From assembly GCF_001039355.2 (NCBI RefSeq), contig NW_019775557.1:109398-173397 (forward strand): a stretch of 64,000 nt of DNA, in the 5' to 3' direction. Below the pieces are notes generated by a model. That model ran no database searches, was not told the origin of the DNA, and was given only the letters and a program-made list of their open reading frames with translations. Origin of the DNA: Lingula anatina (Eukaryota > Brachiopoda > Lingulata > Lingulida > Lingulidae). The translations under genes were made by a program, and so were the position numbers. Below are positions 49,601 to 60,194 of this stretch, one piece after another (positions within the stretch are counted from its first letter, which is position 1; the number at the start of each line of letters is the position of its first letter).

Positions 49601-50010
49601 ACAACCTGAAAAAGCCTCAGAGTATTTGTGTGGATAGTTGTGACAACATATACATAGCAGATAGGAGGATGCATTGTATCCACATTATATCTTCAGTGGG
49701 GCAGTTTATTCAGTACTTTGAAGCTGAAATGGAGGGTGTTAGTTTCAGGTTTCCTTGGGGTCTGGCAATTGACCAAGATGGAGACTTGGTTTTGGGGTTA
49801 TATGGAGGGAAAGTGAAAGTTTTCTCTTTTCTGGAATAGAAGGTAAACTCAATGAGTTTATGAAATACAAGACTTTAACTGCACAGAAAATAAGAAACAC
49901 AATACATTCAAAATGGTTGTGGATCTGTGTGATAATATGTCAACATTCATTGTATTTTACATTACCTTTCAAAGACACAGACTAATTGGTACGTAAGTGG
50001 AGAATACTGA
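46601..50010 (+). repeat. Tandem segmental duplication, unit 2
   Basis: Second copy of the 4.27-kb unit. Its left border falls four bases after the single N at 46597, so the border coincides with an uncertain base. Confidence 0.88.
47809..49839 (+). CDS. TRIM-NHL (TRIM2/3/71-like) E3 ubiquitin ligase, copy 2, 676 aa
   Basis: Intact single-exon gene; ATG at 47809 in AACAAATGGCC. Domains in order: RING finger (residues about 26-75, Cys26/Cys29 ... CLHSYCKGC ... CPVCQRE), B-box type 1 (104-148, CGAC ... CISCHEYLCKQC), B-box type 2 (170-205, CPDHKDEAIKYFC ... CRDCKILLHDDHKC), coiled coil (about 211-335), a charged linker, and an NHL-type beta-propeller (about 425-676) with repeating turns such as GLCHLPSGRTVISD, PCGVAVNSQNHIAV, PQSICVDSCDNIYIAD and FPWGLAIDQDGDLVLG. 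The domain order makes it a ubiquitin ligase of the TRIM2/3/56/71-like class; targets are unknown. Such single-exon TRIM genes are often expanded in marine invertebrates. AATAAA signals occur at about 50455 and 50706. Confidence 0.93.
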   Translation: MAATSRGAAEDDDSLRAMITEHFVNCPICFKEYDEPTSLPCLHSYCKGCLKTHVGDLTPGRTFSCPVCQRETRVPAEGLEGFSHNFYIESLQDTLLQPPKKRTCGACALATGAVVDATSKCISCHEYLCKQCAPYHCRTKFTKDHKIFTLEQLRSKEYKAEIQELQIYLCPDHKDEAIKYFCEKCQRPICRDCKILLHDDHKCISLDAAAEKVTVTLQTKLDHLEKKFTVEEELLLALEKNTADVEANIKQWAGHLYSLVDQQEKCLMEMVHAHKKSFEISLEHHKTAKGTMDLVKGVLGHALPGELLMMQQQLCDQMDNLQSSSSSKKLPALLSFQLQSRDGIEEDLSKGKWFGKIVEAQNPELRTTEEKETNSSSMLASQNVVQGSHEMKQMLEKPSCGEEKEVRTQKMRPPARCVLEFNTKCKYPGAIVVTGDKKYAIADFNRESGQVCVYLQNGEFEEEIIEGAKGNELETVQGLCHLPSGRTVISDFGNDKLFVMSKLWNPATAKCIDEPCGVAVNSQNHIAVAQMNDQCVTMFVIEPNGKMTAVAVIKTHDFPSPFCLAYTSEDCLVVGHVNDGRVDILSPSGVIHYTGPRNNLKKPQSICVDSCDNIYIADRRMHCIHIISSVGQFIQYFEAEMEGVSFRFPWGLAIDQDGDLVLGLYGGKVKVFSFLE

Positions 50011-50794
50011 AAGTAGGTTGAGAAACACAAAATATAGTGGTAGTATTGTGGGATCTATCATTGGGTTGTGGAGAAATTGTATGATGAGGGGAGAGGGATA
50101 GTATTTATATATATGAATATTATAACTATGAACTTGTTTTTTGAATTCCGAGTTCCTTATTTTTGAGACTCTCATAATTATTATAGTTAAAATTGAAATG
50201 TATAACTCAAAAACATGTTTATACTAGTAGATGATTAAGAGCAATTGTTTAATGTTTCCAGATACATGAATTTTTATGTGATAATTTGTGCATTGTGTAG
50301 TGCATTAATGAAGACTGGATTAAAAGGAAGTACTTGGCAATTCTGTCCCCCTCCCCCACTTACAAACTATTTCACAAGGTCTATAGAAAACTGTAGACTA
50401 GTCTATAGTTAAATGATTATAACACAGCTGAGAATAGGAATTATTAGCTGCCCAGAATAAACAGTAGAGGCATTGTAACATTACACTAACTAGTTCACCA
50501 TCTGTCTTGCACATTAGTCTAGGACTTGCCCTAAACAAGATCTTTGACTACCTAGTAACAATTATGTTAACATGTGACTGTTAAAGAATTTTTTTATCAA
50601 CCTCCCATCATATTCTAAAAAATATTTAGTTATATTGACTGGAAATGTGTATCTTCTGTATATGTCCATTTATAAAAATTATCATGTTGTCTTGTGTGGT
50701 AAAATAATAAAATCTTCAGTTGATTAGTTTTATATATTTTTTCAATGTGGCTTATTTTGTTGTATAATAAGTTAAGCATTCATCGCTTACTTCT

Positions 50795-51150
50795 TTTTTA
50801 ACGCAATCAAATTGTATTTCATTCCATCGTTAAACCAAATTTTGTTTGTTGTGTAGTAATATAGTATAAACCTTGTGATGAATATTTTGTATAAATCTTT
50901 GAGGTTTAACAGTCATTGTTTTAATACAATCAAATTGTATTTTTCATTGCTTTAACCAAATTTTTTTTGTGTAGTAAATTAGAAAAAAATTTTGCAAAGA
51001 TGGTTATTTTTTATAATTGGAATTAAATGCTGATTTTGTTTGAATACAACCAAATTGTAATGACCTTGCTTGTACCAGATTGTTTTGAGAAAGGCTTCCA
51101 ATTGTACATATATTAGTATATTTTAATAAAAAAAACAATCAAATTGCTGA
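50795..51150. repeat. Diverged tandem repeats after TRIM copy 2
   Basis: Core CAATCAAATTG (or CAACCAAATTG) recurs at 50804, 50927, 51047 and 51136, spacing about 123, 120 and 89 bases, each followed by A/T-rich sequence with a GTGTAGTA-like block in the first two. Resembles the repeats after TRIM copy 1. Confidence 0.55.
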
Positions 51151-51266
51151 AATTACATTTGTTTTTATTGAATACACTAATACACATTTTTTAGTTTAGA
51201 TTAGATTTATGTTATAAATTTTAAAAGTATCATCCATCTGTTTTGATATCTTTATGCTCCCTTGCC

Positions 51267-51301
<35 letters not shown>

Positions 51302-52263
51302 CCAGCTGACACCATTTTCACATCATGTCGTATAACTTATATTCCACGCCATTTTGAATGGTTCTGTCACATACTTTACACAGATGGGTGTATTACCCCC
51401 TTTCACAACTTCTTGTCCAACCAATTCCTCCAGTAAATCAACTTGGGCCCCGTATCTCGCAAGCATCGCGCACTGCGACCGAGTGCAAGCGTCTCGATTC
51501 CATAACTAGCCCCATCTAATACACTGTAGCCTCTATATGATATTGCTATTTGCAGTACGCGATACTTTCGAGTTACCAGGCCTTGGTTTACTACCTTGAG
51601 CGAAGATATTAGGTTGTCCATCTCTGATTAGGGTGCAACACAGAAAAGTGTACTGCATGCTGTGGATTGGGTCTGAGAGGTACATGTAATACGTTGACAC
51701 ATAGTCAAAGCTAGTATCAGTATGGTCCAAAATGACTAGAGAAAACTTTCCCATTCTAAACAAGACCAGTTAATCTCACCAACGAGTCATTTCACGTTTA
51801 TCAAAAGTTGACATATATATTCTTTATCATGCAGACTTTAAATATTTCAGGACAAATATAGATTTAATTATTTTTCAAACAAATAAATCATGACTCAAGT
51901 TTTTCATGTAAATTGTACGTGCTGCCTGGAATCTTAGTTACCCCACCACATGATAAGACTTCTCCTTTGTGTTTAGATTTACAGAAATATTGAACAATAA
52001 TAAATAAAATTCAATAGTGTGAAAGCTTTCTTGAATGTGATAGCCTGCTGAAAGAAATTGGAGAAGTTGGATTACAAACTGTAACATATGTTGGAAAGTA
52101 AAAGACATGCTTTTGACACCAAAGAGTAAATGATATTCTCCACTCACTATTCTTTTTCTTTACAACTGAAAGATTTTTCACATATAACAGTGCCTTACAA
52201 GCTTATTCAGTAAAAGAAAAAGNTTAGAGTTTGACTGAAATATGATGTCTTTAAAGGTCATCT

Positions 52264-52313
<50 letters not shown>

Positions 52314-52346
52314 AGATGGATGGAGTCACGAGTGATGAGTGTTTTA
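51151..52346. other. Spacer and presumed last intron of the MAJIN-like gene
   Basis: I see no gene on either strand. It contains a 27-base A run (51272-51298) and the (GT)n run at 52265-52312. The final exon of the MAJIN-like gene, expected on the - strand, could not be identified here. Confidence 0.4.
52265..52312. repeat. (GT)n microsatellite
   Basis: About 24 GT units immediately downstream (on the - strand) of the donor site of the MAJIN-like exon. Reading through it gives an artificial His-Thr repeat. Confidence 0.97.
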
Positions 52347-52352
52347 GTATAC

Positions 52353-53878
52353 CTTGCCAGTTGCTGCAATTTCATATCCTCTTGCAGCTCCTCTACTTCT
52401 ATGATGTGACGATCAGGACGCATTCTCCTAGAACTAGACCTTAGGTTATACATGCTGTCAGTGTCAGAAAGCACTGCTGGTGTGGACTTGGATTTTCTTG
52501 GTGAGCTGCGACCTGGTGGTGGCTGTAGCTGTACTCTGGTCCCTTTGTGTTTGATGACTGACGAGTTCTGCATTCGATTCTCTTGAACTTCAACGTGATT
52601 CAAAGACCTTTGTCTTTCCAGAGCCACATTTCTATTGCTTTTATCAGACAACTTGTGCTTCACATGAGAGCTCACTGAAAATGCATCAGCTTTATTTCTC
52701 ATGGAGTCTGTAGTCAAAGAAACGGCCCTTGTAATATGTGCCTTGTTCTTGCTGAGTGGATGCTTTTTAATCCTTAATTTTACAGATCTCGTTTCCAATT
52801 TGTCGCTTTTAGTGCTTGAATCCCTAGAAGAGTGGCTTCTGTTTCTTAAGGAGAATCTGTTTTTAATCTTAGCACTTCCAGGATGTCTAGAACTCGCTGG
52901 ACCCTCACTATTTCTATTTTTCAGGGGATTGCCTGTAAGCTTCCTATGTGCTTTTTCCCTAGTTTTCCACCTCCCAAAATATGCCACATCCCTCTCATTA
53001 ACTTTGCCTCTGCTATTTCTAGATGAAAGAGCTCTGTTCTTCAATATCACCTTCTCTCTGCTTTGCACACTTGGTCTTAGAGATGCTTCAGATCTTGATT
53101 TTTTTGATCGGTATTCCTTCACTTTCTTCAGTCTCTTACTCAAAATTTGACTCCTAATACTAGTTTTAGTATTACCAGGCATTTCAGCAGATTTTGCCTT
53201 AGACTTAAATCTGTATGCCTTTGTTTTTGATCGCGTATTGGGATACACTGCTACAGAAGAGTTTTCATTTCTAACAGTAGATCGGTGATCAACCTCTCCT
53301 TGAACAGGGGCCAGTCTTTCAACTGCAGTATTATCTTTCCCAACCTGCTGTTGTCTTGCTGTAGAAGTTTTGATATGGGGTTGTATTCTCTTCCTTGATG
53401 GACCAGATATGCTGGGTAACTCTTCATCATCAGGGGTTCTTTTATCAGCATCAGTCATCTTGTTTTTTCTGGGCCTGTTTGATTTATTAGAGGGCATTGG
53501 AACACAACTGCCATTACTTCCACATCCTACTTCAGTTTCATTATTACCTAGAATTAAGACATCAAGTATGGTACAATGAGAATTTGTCTTCAATTCTTTT
53601 CCATGCCTTTTAAAACCATGTTTGTCAGCAACAGATATATACCACGGTTTTCGATGAAATCTCACTAGACAGTTTCTAGTTTTGATGGGACCCGGGTTGT
53701 ACCTGGGATCTCTCATGTACAGCACGGCTCTCACTACTTGCTCCAGTTCTTGCTGTATCTGCTGTTGTGGCACATCAGAGACACCATCATGATATGCACA
53801 CTGGATTCTGAATTTGTACACAGTGTCCTTGTGTTGCAAGAGCCTGGTCTCTGCACCAGGGACCTCAAATGGCTTCAT
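52353..53878 (-). CDS. MAJIN: MAJIN-like (membrane-anchored junction protein) gene, large coding exon
   Basis: In vertebrates MAJIN joins TERB1 and TERB2 to tie meiotic telomeres to the inner nuclear membrane. Residues 1-115 here fit the N-terminal MAJIN domain as I recall it: KPFEVPGAETRLL, then VYKFRI, a Gln/Glu-rich helix (QQQIQQELEQVVRAVL) and a beta-rich stretch ending ILDVLIL. The remaining 390 residues are disordered and strongly basic (many Lys, Arg, Ser), consistent with DNA binding. The exon ends at the donor AAG|GTATAC (52353), codon 508 complete plus two bases; reading on gives microsatellite-coded residues to a stop at 52178. The C-terminal membrane anchor expected of MAJIN must lie in a further exon I could not find. 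An acceptor CACTTTCAG ends just upstream of the ATG (about 53889). The protein is far longer than vertebrate MAJIN. Confidence 0.68.
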
Positions 53879-54124
53879 TGTTCAAATCTGAAAGTGACAA
53901 GATAATCAATGATGACGGTGATGAAAAGGAAATGGCAAAAAGAGTTTAAATTTATTTAATTTAATTTATTTAAATTATTTAATCATGGGTCTCAGATGCA
54001 ATAAGAATGCTACTAATTTCAAGTTACTGACTGTGCTGCAATTTTTGAAATCAAGTAAGGAAATGCTCTGCACAGTCACTAAAACTTGGTATCAGTTAAC
54101 ACAAATTTCATGTTTGAGCTTATG

Positions 54125-54883
54125 GTAGGTATATCACAATCCGCTAGGGGCGCTACAGTCGTTACTGTCCAGTGGCAGTGAAGTGTAAAACTGAAGTCGG
54201 CCTGCTGACAGCTCGCCTATGGCACCCCTTTTTTAAATCTCTCTTTTAGCGCCGCGTAAAAAAACTAATACAAGCCATTAACTAAATAAGCTGTAAATCA
54301 AAGAGTAAAATCCGGTCACGTGATTTTCCCGTGTTGCAGTCTTTGAGAAGTTTCAGTTCAGGGTGTTTGAAGTTTTGCCTCGACAAAATGCTCAAAAATG
54401 TCAGGGAAGTACTGGTTTCAGTTTTTTAAAATTTATATCGAATAAAGTTTATGAAATTTGCAATATTATGTAAAAAAATCATGAAAATTAAACCATGCGA
54501 AGTATAGTTTATTTGATGCGCAATATTTATAGTGCTTGATCTGCACGGAAGCCATCCCAGCCATGTGCTTGTGCGGTCGCCAATTTGGGTTTGTTTCCGG
54601 GTCATTAGATTAACATACAGCCATAATTGCCCTAATTGGTCACAAGCAATTTGAGCTGCAGCTACAGCTGAGTGATCACCGCTGGTCAGTAGTGACAGGT
54701 TTTAAGCTGAAAAGTGTGGACACTTTTGGTGCATTTTTGCAGTTAAAAAACTTCAATATCTTTGTTGCTTGTAGGAATATTAAAAAAATTCCAAGTGATT
54801 TCATCCGGTTTTTGCATTACCTTTCAGATGATATAAGTATTATAATTTTCTGATCAGTTTGAAAATTTTTCTGATATACCTAC
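54125..54883. mobile_element. 759-bp non-autonomous DNA transposon with TIRs and 5-bp target duplication
   Basis: The ends are exact inverted repeats, GTAGGTATATCA on the left and TGATATACCTAC on the right, and the element is flanked by TTATG on both sides (54120-54124 and 54884-54888). No transposase frame is present. It lies inside the predicted 5' intron of the MAJIN-like gene. Confidence 0.75.
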
Positions 54884-55200
54884 TTATGGTTTTCAAGTGT
54901 GATGGCTGTGCAAAAAGATGCAAAAAGTGCTAGCACATGAAACTTTACAGCAAACATCTCAAAAAGTGTAAAATGACATCAAGCTTATACATTTTATAAT
55001 ACCCAAGTTTCATTTCGTCAATAATGAAACGATTTTGTTTTCAAATGCTCCGAGGCTGAAGTGAATGGCAAACAAGAAATTTATTTTTATAAAGCGGATA
55101 GCTAAGTAAGTCCACATGACATTAAGCTGTTCTTAATTCTAATTGTGTACGCTAAACTGTGCTATTCCGGACTGAAATGGGCCAATCTAAATGTACTTAC

Positions 55201-55275
55201 GAGTTTCCTGAGAAAGATAATGAACTTAGATTTTAGCAAGCTGTCGTCGTCTGCACACTTATCAATTTCAAACAT
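55201..55275 (-). other. Predicted 5' exon of the MAJIN-like gene with an upstream ORF and YY1-like site
   Basis: Reading leftwards from 55275, GCCGCCATGTTTG (a YY1-type promoter motif) opens a 25-codon frame starting MFEIDKCADDD that ends at a strong donor, GTAAGT (55195-55200). Joined to the acceptor before 53889, the frame gives one codon and then TGA, two codons ahead of the MAJIN-like ATG. So this is either an upstream ORF in a 5' UTR exon or the first exon of another, unseen transcript. Confidence 0.4.
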
Positions 55276-56189
55276 GGCGGCTTCTCTAACCCATCTCTAA
55301 CAAACGCGATTTAAAATTATTGACTTTGACAATGAACCAACTCAAAATATCGATGAAAAATATATTTTATTTGCCTAAATTCAAGATAGCTCAAATAAAA
55401 ACAGCTTTGAATTATACATTTTTCTTTGCAGTTTCCCACAATGCAGCAGCAAAACACATTTGACCTACTTACGGACTGTCGAACCAAAAATGAGTGAATG
55501 TGACTGGAATGATAACTAAATTGTATTTTCTGTTTTTCAGTGGAAAGTAAGTATTCACTGCTTGTATTAAACCAAGTATTTTCGATAGAAGGCCAGGGAA
55601 ATCTACGAAAAAATGATTTGTCGAAGGGCATTGATACTGTAGAGTTGACGTGTTAGATTTCTCACTCAGAGTAAACCAGGTGGAATGATTGGTATGTGTA
55701 GGTTTTGGTTTTAAAGAAATTCGTTGATATATCAAAATAAAGAAAAAAGTTAAATACTTAAAATGACTCAAATTGAAGAAGCTACCCATGCTGAGTATTC
55801 AAGTCCAGTGGTCATGAAATTCTAACCAGAAAGGTTAAATAAATATTTTAACTTATTAAATTAAATTAAATATATTTCATTTATTTTTGTTACCAAGCTG
55901 CTAAGGCGTATTTTAAGCTGCAGGTCCCAGGCAGGTTTATCTGAAACTAAGGGTTAATTATGACATTCAGCTGTAGATTGAGTCTGCTCTGTTCAGAGGG
56001 GAAAACAACAGAATGCAAGATAAACTGAAAAGCTGGGGAAACAGAGACACCAGGAATTTTTGGAAAAAAATAATTAAATCAATGTCTTTCAATTCAGATT
56101 AACTCTTAAACAAGAAGACAAACAGAAAACAACAGACAATGTGAGAACCATTAGAGACTTATAGTGTAAACCGAGAGAGCCAGGAAGAA

Positions 56190-59100
56190 ATGTCAGACGC
56201 CATGCGGCTTTCAAGTTTGAATCGTTTCCGGCATCCTGCAATCAGGTTTGCGTTGCCAGTGTTGTCTATAGTGGCTCTCCTGGTCTCTTTTCACATGTGT
56301 TGGAATAAGTGTAGTGACAGGACCACCCACGGCCCGACTGGACATCAGGATGATAACTTTTATAGGTGAGAACAGAGACAATATTTTATAATATCTGTTA
56401 AATTGTTCATGGTTCTAAGGCCTTCTGTTTATTATATTCACTGAATTTCAGCCTCATAATGCTCTTGTGTCAGCTGTTTCATAAATAATTAGTTCCAAAT
56501 TTAGCCATTTTTATTGCTAATGTGTTAGTAAGCATTATACAAGTTTTTGCACAATATCAATGTACTGTAGAATTTACTGTAGTGAACTAGCTGTGCATGT
56601 ATATCTGTCCAACTATATATTTATCCTCTTTCCGTCCCTTTCTAAATCCTCAGGGCTTCCCCATAGAACTGTCAAGCCATCGTTTGGCCACACCAGAAGA
56701 TGGGTGACTTTTCTACAGCTTATGGTAACTTTATAGATTCAAAGACATCCAATCTGCAGCAGTAACCTTTTATAAAAACTTAATCTTTTTTTTTTTTCCC
56801 AGGGAAGATAGGCCGATAGGACAAGATGAAATATATGAAGAAAACACTGAGAATCTCAACCCAAATGACCTTGGCAAAGGTCAAGGTCAACATAAATCAA
56901 AGCCTGTTGATGAAGTGGAGGAGGAGGAGGATGGTGGTAGAAGTCAGAAGATGTACAAGGCAATACAGTGCCACATTAACGAGGATTATAATATTCCTTG
57001 CAGAAAGGAGGACAAAGAGGTCTATGTTCCATTTAGTTTCGTGCAGAACTACTTTGAGGTAAGGCTGAGTGAAGTGAGCTAGGCATTGGTTTTGTGTGAC
57101 TTATTGTGGACAACGTTCATTGGTCCAGCATCAAAATACCTAGTTTTACGAAAAATCATGTACAGACATTAAATTTACATTTGTACACGTACTGATCATC
57201 ATTTTCTACATTCCTTGTCACCTTCAGCAGTACTGTTGTTGTCACTGTTTTACACTAATAAAATTTTGTTTCATATTCTTGATTTCAGATCACTGGCAGT
57301 GTTCAGCAACAGGAAGATGGCGGAGAAGTGTTAAACTGGCTTCACAGTTACTCCGAGATAAAACAGCTGCGAGAGAAATACTCAACAAAGGGCGTCTTCA
57401 TGCACTTTGACCACTATAATGTGGAGGTGCGGGACAGGGTGAAATGTGTCAGTGGAATGGATGGTGAGTGGCATTCTTTTTTCCCTGTCCCCATCCCCTT
57501 TTTTTCTGTCATTCTTGACCCCTTCTTTCTCTCTCCTTTTTTTTCTCTCTCTCTCATTCCCCCTTTCTCTCTCTCTCTCTCTCTCATCCCCACTATCTAC
57601 CCCTCTCTCATCCCTCTCATTCTCTTTCATCCTTCCCCCTCACTCTCTTCCACTCTCTCTCTCCCATCCCCTCTTTCTTTTTCATCCCTCCCACTCACTC
57701 TCCTCTCTCTCTCTCTCTCTGAAAGTCAGCTCAATCTATTCTCCCTGCCAAGTCCACAGTAATTCAAACACCTGTATATATATCTATCTCCAGGTATCCC
57801 AGTGTCCACCCAGTGGGGACCTCAGGGCTACTACTACCCCATACAGATCGCCCAGTTTGGCCTTAGTCACTACTCAAAGTTCCTCATCGACACAGAAAAA
57901 GCCAGTGTTACCCAGCGTCTTAAAGACGGGCAGGTTAACCGTGAGCTTTGGGAGGTCCCAGGGGGCGCCACTGTCCACAGCGTAGAGGACGATGATAGAG
58001 GAGGGCAAGTAGTGGAGTTTAAGAACACTGGTGAGTTTGTGTGTGTGTATGTGTGTGTGTGTGGGGGGTGATGTTCATCATCCTTTATTAATATGCATAT
58101 TTGTTTCTGATATTTTATACAGGTGGTCAAGTTATGGAATTTAGGAATACTGTTGTAGGGGAGGGGTATACTTTTATAACTTATTTATACATATTCTAAA
58201 TATTTGAGAACTTGACGATGTTTGTTATATTTTAATAGTTGTGGCCAGTTTGGGGTATTAAAGAACACAAAATGTCTTGCTCTGAGTGCATGTTTGTGAG
58301 TTTGAATTCTAGCTATTTAAGTGTCATGTTTTCTATCGACCACTTATGAAGCTTATTCATCTTCGTTTTCAGAGTCCTTTTCAAAGCCAGGGATTTTCTT
58401 TTCACTAGATGAGACAGCAGACTTTGTGTTAACCTTTGACCTTAAGTTTGAGCACAATGGCAGCCTGACAGTGGAAGTGATGACAAAAGGCCGTTCCAAG
58501 CAGAAACTGTTCCTAACATACACTTGTAGTAACGTATTCATAGCTGCCTCTGGGAATAACATTTACCATGGAATAGGTGCCAATAAATGTAGAATGTGGC
58601 GCACATTCACACGTGACATTGTCACGGATGTCCAAAAAGGTGCTAAAATATTATGGAAGAAGAAGTATACTAAAAAACACATTTCGAGCATAGTGGGGCT
58701 CCACCTCCGTGGGCATGGGTGGATTGATAACATCTCGACTTCCAGCTCGGCTCACATGGCCCAGTTTTTTGCCGCGGCTGATTGGATGCTGAAGGCCCAG
58801 GATGAGGAAGGGGGCTGGCCAATCATGGTGACGCGGAGAATCGCAGACGGAACAGTGGAGCTTCCGCCTGGATGGTACTCTGCCATGGCCCAGGGTCACG
58901 CTATGTCCACGCTCACACGTGCCTTTCTACGCTCTAAAGAACAGAAATACCTGGATGCTGCAATACGTGGGTTAAAACCCTTTGATGTGAAGAGTAAAGA
59001 TCATGGGGTTTTAGCAATATTTATGGACAAATATGCATGGTATGAAGAATACCCAACTACGCCCAGTTTATTTGTTCTCAATGGTTTTATTTACTCCCTC

Positions 59101-59400
59101 TTGGGGCTTTATGATCTGAAGTCAGTGGCGCCGGAGAACTCTGACGTCCAGCGCCTTTATTCTCAGGGTTTGACCTCTCTCAAGGCCATGCTGCCGCTTT
59201 ATGACACTGGGTCTGGGACAACGTACGATTTACGTCATGTCACGATGAGCAGGCCCCCAAACAGGGCGCGATGGGACTATCACACCACACACATAACACA
59301 GTTGCTAGTTCTGGCTTCCATTGAGGACGATCCTATTTTCGCCACGATGGCCAGACGGTGGACCGAGTACACTAAAGGAAAAAGATCTCCACATAATTGA
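56190..59400 (+). CDS. GLCE: D-glucuronyl C5-epimerase (heparan sulfate), 623 aa, five exons
   Basis: Golgi enzyme that converts D-glucuronic acid to L-iduronic acid in heparosan after N-sulfation. Exons: 56190-56365, 56803-57058, 57289-57463, 57794-58030 and 58373-59400; phases 2, 0, 1, 1 are consistent. Residues about 16-39 form the type II signal anchor, followed by an acidic stem with an EEEED run. The catalytic domain matches vertebrate GLCE closely: VYVPFSFVQNYFE, NVEVRDRVKCVSG, STQWGPQGYYYPIQIAQFGL, HMAQFFAAADWM, GGWPIMVTRR, GWYSAMAQG, YEEYPTTPS, LPLYDTGSGTTYDLRH and RWDYHTTH. Tyr508, Tyr566 and Tyr584 align with the reported human catalytic tyrosines 500, 560 and 578. Total length is close to the 617 residues of the human enzyme. 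An acceptor TTTCAATTCAG at 56097 suggests a 5' UTR intron. It is transcribed away from the - strand MAJIN-like gene. Confidence 0.96.
57500..57722. repeat. CT-rich low-complexity tract in GLCE intron 3
   Basis: Interrupted (CT)n and CCCT/TTTC units over some 220 bp. It gives long but spurious Ser/Leu/Pro open frames. Confidence 0.9.
58033..58070. repeat. GT-rich run at the start of GLCE intron 4
   Basis: Short (GT)n-like tract directly after the donor GTGAGT, ending in a G run. Confidence 0.85.
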
Positions 59401-60016
59401 AAAATTCCATGTCAGCACAATGTATGGTGATGGCTTGAACTTTTCAATGGGGAAAGTTGTGAATTTTACAGATAATGTTATTTTTTGAAGTCATCAGTTC
59501 TTAAAATTAGAACATTTTAATTGAGTGGTAGCAACAAAATTGAAAAGCAAGCTACCCTGTAGTTCTGTTCTATGCTGAAAAAGCACCACAAATGATAATA
59601 CAGAAATTTAATTTTTATGATTCCAATGTTATGTATCTGAAGGATTTAATTTGATGATTTTTGCCCATTGAAAAGATCCAAGTCATTGCTGTATCAAAGT
59701 TAATATGAGAAACAGTAGCACTTTACACTAAAGGTCAAATGTGTGTTTGGAGATGCACATAATTTTTCCAGTATATTTTACATTATTTGTCCAGCAATCT
59801 TTATGGAGTACTGAACATAAAATCGATAATAAATTTTGAAAATCTCTGACACTGAACTATAAGAGGGTAAATGTACTATAAGAGAGATGTTTGAAATTCT
59901 CAGTATTCAGAGAAACAAAGCAGAGTTAATTGTGGTACATATAATCATTAGTCTTCCACAGTGGGAATTGGGCATATTTTTTGTTTCTTTAATAGGAAAT
60001 TTAGCTATCTATTTAT
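59401..60016 (+). other. 3' UTR and flank of GLCE
   Basis: AT-rich sequence with a polyadenylation signal AATAAA at 59828-59833. No coding sequence seen. Confidence 0.55.
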
Positions 60017-60191
60017 GGCCCCATTCAGAATAGGGGACTAACTAGTCCAATGGTCAAATATGGCGACCCACTACAAAGCTTTCCATCTAATCCGCTAATA
60101 GACACTGAATAGATATCCCGTGGGTAAGTATTCAAGTGGGTCGGCCATATTTTACCCTCAGACTAGTTGGTCCCCTATTGTGAATGGGGCC
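60017..60191. mobile_element. 175-bp foldback MITE
   Basis: Long terminal inverted repeats of about 50 bp: the left end GGCCCCATTCAGAATAGGGG and the right end, read inwards, GGCCCCATTCACAATAGGGG, both continuing through AACTAGTC to ATATGGC and GACCCACT. Flanked by TAT on both sides (60014-60016 and 60192-60194). No coding capacity. Its tip resembles that of the two MITEs near the DUF229 genes (GGC...ATTC). Confidence 0.82.
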
Positions 60192-60194
60192 TAT

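Noticed and set aside
49969-50175. Minus-strand frame with a hydrophobic end that could be the missing MAJIN membrane anchor
   Set aside because: No acceptor in the required phase was found, and it overlaps the TRIM copy 2 3' UTR.
52178-52352. C-terminal extension of the MAJIN-like frame with His-Thr repeats and a short hydrophobic end
   Set aside because: It reads through a good splice donor and the (GT)n microsatellite and includes an N base; more likely intron than a real tail.
57328-57985. Long Ser/Leu/Pro-rich open frames in the GLCE region
   Set aside because: They read through the CT-rich tract of intron 3; the splice sites and the GLCE frame explain the flanking sequence.
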